Shown here: positions 61,983 through 64,000 of the stretch, one piece after another | Layout of the letters: each line of letters begins with the position of its first letter | Numbering within the stretch: the first letter of the stretch is position 1 | Assembly (NCBI GenBank): GCA_017529865.1 | Contig: JAFXNA010000001.1 | Coordinates: forward strand, 87,212-151,211 | From: Bacteroidaceae bacterium | GTDB lineage: Bacteria; Bacteroidota; Bacteroidia; Bacteroidales; Bacteroidaceae | Direction of reading: 5' to 3' | DNA length: 64,000 bases | Program-made: the position numbers and the translations under genes | The notes under the pieces: generated by a model | The model's database searches: none | What the model was told of the DNA's origin: nothing | Seen by the model: the letters and a program-made list of their open reading frames with translations, nothing else

Positions 61983-63398
61983 TCAGTCGCGATGTACGTG
62001 GGGGTCAATGACTATCCAGTGGCCGGCACTTGTGTTGCCCTCGCGAATCAAGATACCCATCTTTTGCATGGCTGCAAGGTCACGTTGTACTGTTCGTGAA
62101 TCTACTGACAAAACTACCGACATTTGCTTTGCAGAGATAAAGGAATCCTTTAGTATCATTTCACGTATTTCCTTCTGTCTATCAGATAGTTGAACTAACG
62201 GCAAACTTACGACATCACTTACGACATCACTTACGACATCACCGGGGACAATCTTCTTTCCTGTGACAACGTCAAAACCGCGCAGGAATGACACTCTCAC
62301 GCCGCCACAGAAGTTCTCAACTTTGGGCATGGGGAGGCCTGCACCCTCAAAGCCCTCGCGTATCTTCTTGTAGCCACGACCCCAGGTATCAATAAACCCT
62401 GCCTTGAACATGGTATCGGCAATATTTGAGTTACGCGGCATTGACGAATGCTTGCCATAAAGGACCTTTTCGTCATATCCTTCAGGCAAGTCTCCTTGGT
62501 TCCATATTTCAACATGATCGTGATACACATGCATCTGTATGTCAGCACCAGTGTAATCCTTGTGAGTAATGGCATTATACAGTATTTCTCGCAAAGCATC
62601 AATTGGAACCTCTAACGACTCTATGCGGTTCATGCCTACAAAACTGACGGGGGAAACCAAATATCTGGCTTTGAGCAAATCCACCACACGGTCAGCCATT
62701 TGGATGATGTTTCCCTCTACCACGTCTTGAATCAACAAGTCGGCTTCGTCAACACCGAATCGTCCAATCTTGAAACGGACGTTGGTGAAGAACTTCAATG
62801 GGTCTTTGCCAAAAAGCAACAACGCAGCGTTCTTCAAATGACCATTATCATCAATCAAATGTAGATTGGTAAGCACATCTTTGGTAGATGCCTCGCGCTG
62901 GTCTTCAGGAATGCGCTGTGCAACAATACCCTTTCGGAGGAAATAGCCTATGGCACTGCGGTCAATGTCGTCAAGTGTGGCGCGGTCGTTAGTAACATCA
63001 TCCCACGAACGCCCCATCTTCTTCAAAACGAACTGTTGAAGCGCGGGACCGCGAAGCTCTTGCATAGTGCTGCCGGAGCGGTAGTAATACTTACCGCGAT
63101 AGTTGATGGGGATGTTGCTAGGTTCAATATACACCTCAAGGTAGTCCAGACCGTCCAGCTGGTGAAGGTTGACATCCACCACGATGCCCATAGTGGTGAC
63201 AATCTTATTTGGGATATCTTCCAGTAGTTTCTTTGTATTCTTCAGACCTACCACCTCGTGATTGTCGTTTACTCCGAAGTACATCACAGCCCCTTGCGCA
63301 TTCGCGAAGCCGCAAATCCACTCTAAATATTTGTCATTCCAACTGCTCTTGAACTCAACGTTCTGGCATTCCTTTGGTTTTATTTTATTCATATCCAT
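61983..63398 (-). CDS. AlbA_2/Schlafen-type ATP-binding protein with winged helix
   Basis: A 471-residue cytoplasmic protein. The N-terminus is an AlbA_2 (Schlafen-like) domain (VEFKSSWNDKYLEWICGFANA then GVMYFGVND-type strand, residues about 13-120). A divergent GHKL-like ATPase segment follows (ALREILYNAITHKDYTG near 270, then MHVYHDHVEIWNQGDLPEG). The C-terminus is a winged helix (about 410-460, KEIREMILKDSFISAKQMS). Such proteins are often mis-called RecG-like helicases and act as transcriptional regulators; some lie in defence or mobile regions. A 12-bp unit repeated three times (62205-62240) encodes a repeated V-S-D-V linker before the winged helix. It has its own promoter and terminator. 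Confidence 0.85.
   Translation of the reverse strand: MDMNKIKPKECQNVEFKSSWNDKYLEWICGFANAQGAVMYFGVNDNHEVVGLKNTKKLLEDIPNKIVTTMGIVVDVNLHQLDGLDYLEVYIEPSNIPINYRGKYYYRSGSTMQELRGPALQQFVLKKMGRSWDDVTNDRATLDDIDRSAIGYFLRKGIVAQRIPEDQREASTKDVLTNLHLIDDNGHLKNAALLLFGKDPLKFFTNVRFKIGRFGVDEADLLIQDVVEGNIIQMADRVVDLLKARYLVSPVSFVGMNRIESLEVPIDALREILYNAITHKDYTGADIQMHVYHDHVEIWNQGDLPEGYDEKVLYGKHSSMPRNSNIADTMFKAGFIDTWGRGYKKIREGFEGAGLPMPKVENFCGGVRVSFLRGFDVVTGKKIVPGDVVSDVVSDVVSLPLVQLSDRQKEIREMILKDSFISAKQMSVVLSVDSRTVQRDLAAMQKMGILIREGNTSAGHWIVIDPHVHRD
62205..62240 (-). repeat. Three perfect 12-bp tandem repeats in the AlbA_2 gene
   Basis: ACTTACGACATC (plus strand) is repeated three times without change, encoding the repeated tetrapeptide VSDV in the linker before the winged helix. 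Being a multiple of three, copy-number change would lengthen or shorten the linker without frameshift. Confidence 0.85.
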
Positions 63399-63441
63399 TA
63401 TTCATTTGTAATTCTCTCACCAGGTAAGAGTTTTTATTTTG

Positions 63442-63472
63442 CAAAGTTACAAATTATAATTGAATATACAAT
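63442..63472 (-). promoter_or_regulatory. Promoter ATTG-N19-TAACTTTG with TTTTGCAA operator-like sites
   Basis: On the minus strand ATTG (63472-63469) and TAACTTTG (63449-63442) are 19 bp apart, 44 bp before the ATG at 63398. The word TTTTGCAA (plus strand) occurs at 63437-63444, overlapping the -7 element, and again at 63493-63500, paired with TTGCAAAA at 63504-63511 as a perfect 19-bp palindrome. Confidence 0.68.
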
Positions 63473-63492
63473 GGAAAAACAAACCTTTTTTC

Positions 63493-63511
63493 TTTTGCAA
63501 GCTTTGCAAAA
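63493..63511. promoter_or_regulatory. Perfect palindrome TTTTGCAA-GCT-TTGCAAAA, candidate operator
   Basis: Eight-bp arms around GCT, 20 bp upstream of the -33 box of the AlbA_2 gene; a third half-site overlaps the -7 box. The layout suits a dimeric DNA-binding regulator, possibly the winged-helix product itself. Confidence 0.5.
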
Positions 63512-63522
63512 CTAAATAGCTA

Positions 63523-63550
63523 CAAAAAAAGGAGCGACATTGTCGCTCCT
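63523..63550 (-). terminator. Terminator after the smalltalk gene
   Basis: On the minus strand AGGAGCGA and TCGCTCCT form an 8-bp stem (extendable to 10) followed by TTTTTTT. It lies 12 bp after the stop of the 63563-63724 gene. Confidence 0.9.
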
Positions 63551-63562
63551 GATTGATGAGGA

Positions 63563-63724
63563 TTACAGCATTGCGTGGAGGAATCCTTGTGCGCCTGCGG
63601 CATGCATGGCTGCACTGGTGCCGAGTGCACTGGCGATGCCGGTGAGGACTGCGATGAGGAGCTTGATCCAGAAGCTGATGTTCGTGCCGTTCTTGTCGGG
63701 GTTGGGGCCTGTGATGGTGCTCAT
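63563..63724 (-). CDS. Smalltalk-type small membrane protein
   Basis: A 53-residue protein starting MSTITGPNPDKNG, with one hydrophobic segment (FWIKLLIAVLTGIASALG, residues 18-35) and an Ala/His-rich tail ending HAML. It fits the Bacteroidales smalltalk family of very small proteins, which typically sits next to an HU-HIG gene, as here. The start ATG at 63724 has an unusually perfect Shine-Dalgarno sequence GGAAGGAGGT (63739-63730) 5 nt upstream, rare in this window. The function is unknown. Base composition is clearly more GC-rich than the neighbouring AlbA_2 gene. Confidence 0.78.
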   Translation of the reverse strand: MSTITGPNPDKNGTNISFWIKLLIAVLTGIASALGTSAAMHAAGAQGFLHAML

Positions 63725-63739
63725 GGTCTACCTCCTTCC

Positions 63740-64000
63740 TTAGTTCTGATCCACTCCACCACTTCCGGTGCTGCCGCTGTTGATGACGAGGGTTGCGTTG
63801 CCGTCGGGCATCTGGAACGAGCCGGTGTAGGTGCCGTCGCTTTCAGTCAGGGTGACTGAGCTGCCGTTGAGGGTTGCGGTCGGGGTCTGACCTTCGGCTG
63901 GGGTGACGCTGAGGGCTACCTCGGTGCCTGCTGCGATCTGGCTGCCGCTGTTGACTGCGTTGCCGCCTACGGTGACTGCTGACGTGCCACTACCACTGCG
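63740..64000 (-). CDS. HU-HIG-type DNA-binding protein, C-terminal Ig-like part (gene continues beyond the window)
   Basis: The last 86 codons of a gene entering from the right edge. The visible part is a Gly/Ser/Thr-rich beta domain: VTVGGNAVNSGSQIAAGTEV, then ALSVTPAEG, ATLNGSSVTLTESDGTYTG and FQMPDGNATLVI, ending VDQN. This matches the Ig-like C-terminus of HU-HIG proteins, in which an HU DNA-binding domain comes first; that domain would lie beyond 64000. The pairing with a smalltalk gene 15 bp downstream supports the call. Third positions are rich in G/C (GGC, ACC, CTC), unlike the rest of the window. Confidence 0.75.
   Translation of the reverse strand, partial: RSGSGTSAVTVGGNAVNSGSQIAAGTEVALSVTPAEGQTPTATLNGSSVTLTESDGTYTGSFQMPDGNATLVINSGSTGSGGVDQN

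Noticed and set aside
61983..63398. RecG-like ATP-dependent DNA helicase
   Set aside because: No helicase motifs are present; the AlbA_2 and winged-helix segments explain the sequence, and the RecG label is a common misannotation of this family.
1..64000. tRNA or rRNA genes
   Set aside because: I looked through all gaps over 100 bp and found no cloverleaf-like pattern with GTTC/CCA ends and no conserved rRNA words.

Overview
The window looks like chromosome from a member of Bacteroidales, most likely a Prevotella-type organism. The reasons are the repeated Bacteroidetes-style promoters (TTTG about 19-20 bp before TAnnTTTG), weak Shine-Dalgarno sites, an S46 dipeptidyl-peptidase, a DUF4954 protein, an MG2-domain surface protein, a CotH-family protein and, at the right edge, a smalltalk/HU-HIG gene pair. 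The sequence alone does not fix the species. I see no rRNA, tRNA, CRISPR array or transposase.

Layout. 1-5401: end of hflX, a DUF4954 beta-helix protein and an M16 lipoprotein peptidase. 5402-5863: a terminator, a 22-bp-period palindrome array and a promoter. 5864-8692: large MG2-type exported protein. 8705-10789: the paired TIGR03915/TIGR03916-type DNA repair or modification genes. 10895-15788: asd, divergent from antiporter-lolD-cvfB. 15789-16208: a candidate small transcript with promoter, hairpin and terminator. 16209-21801: an operon read leftward, acyltransferase-like GNAT, parE, coaD, S41 protease, ybeY. 22059-25180: acyltransferase, glycosyltransferase and DUF4332 protein. 25224-30264: ruvB, flippase, DPP7-like S46 peptidase and DUF2752 protein, read leftward. 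30401-39435: secreted proteins around a radical SAM gene, with a second 22-bp-period palindrome array. 39437-40825: an NSS sodium symporter.

40865-55704 is the metabolic centrepiece. It holds every step expected for making 2-aminoethylphosphonate (AEP), activating it as CMP-AEP and putting it on a glycan: pepM, ppd, an AEP aminotransferase, a pntC-like cytidylyltransferase and a LicD-family transferase. Nucleotide-sugar genes (UDP-glucose dehydrogenase, a UXS-like SDR, rfbF, a DegT aminotransferase) and glycosyltransferases lie among them. The assignment to a phosphonoglycan is inference from family membership and order.

55969-63398 resembles a defence region. It has a 1,823-residue DUF4011-helicase-Vsr-DUF3320 protein whose upstream region contains a 121-nt nested inverted repeat, and a Schlafen/AlbA_2-type ATP-binding regulator behind a promoter with repeated TTTTGCAA sites. 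The last 440 bases are GC-rich and carry a smalltalk protein and the C-terminus of an HU-HIG protein.

Two kinds of repeats recur. Short palindromes spaced exactly 22 bp apart occur at two intergenic sites. CT/GA-rich palindromic elements are inserted in frame in two glycosyltransferases and once between genes. Low-complexity 7-10 nt direct-repeat tracts also fill several operon spacers.
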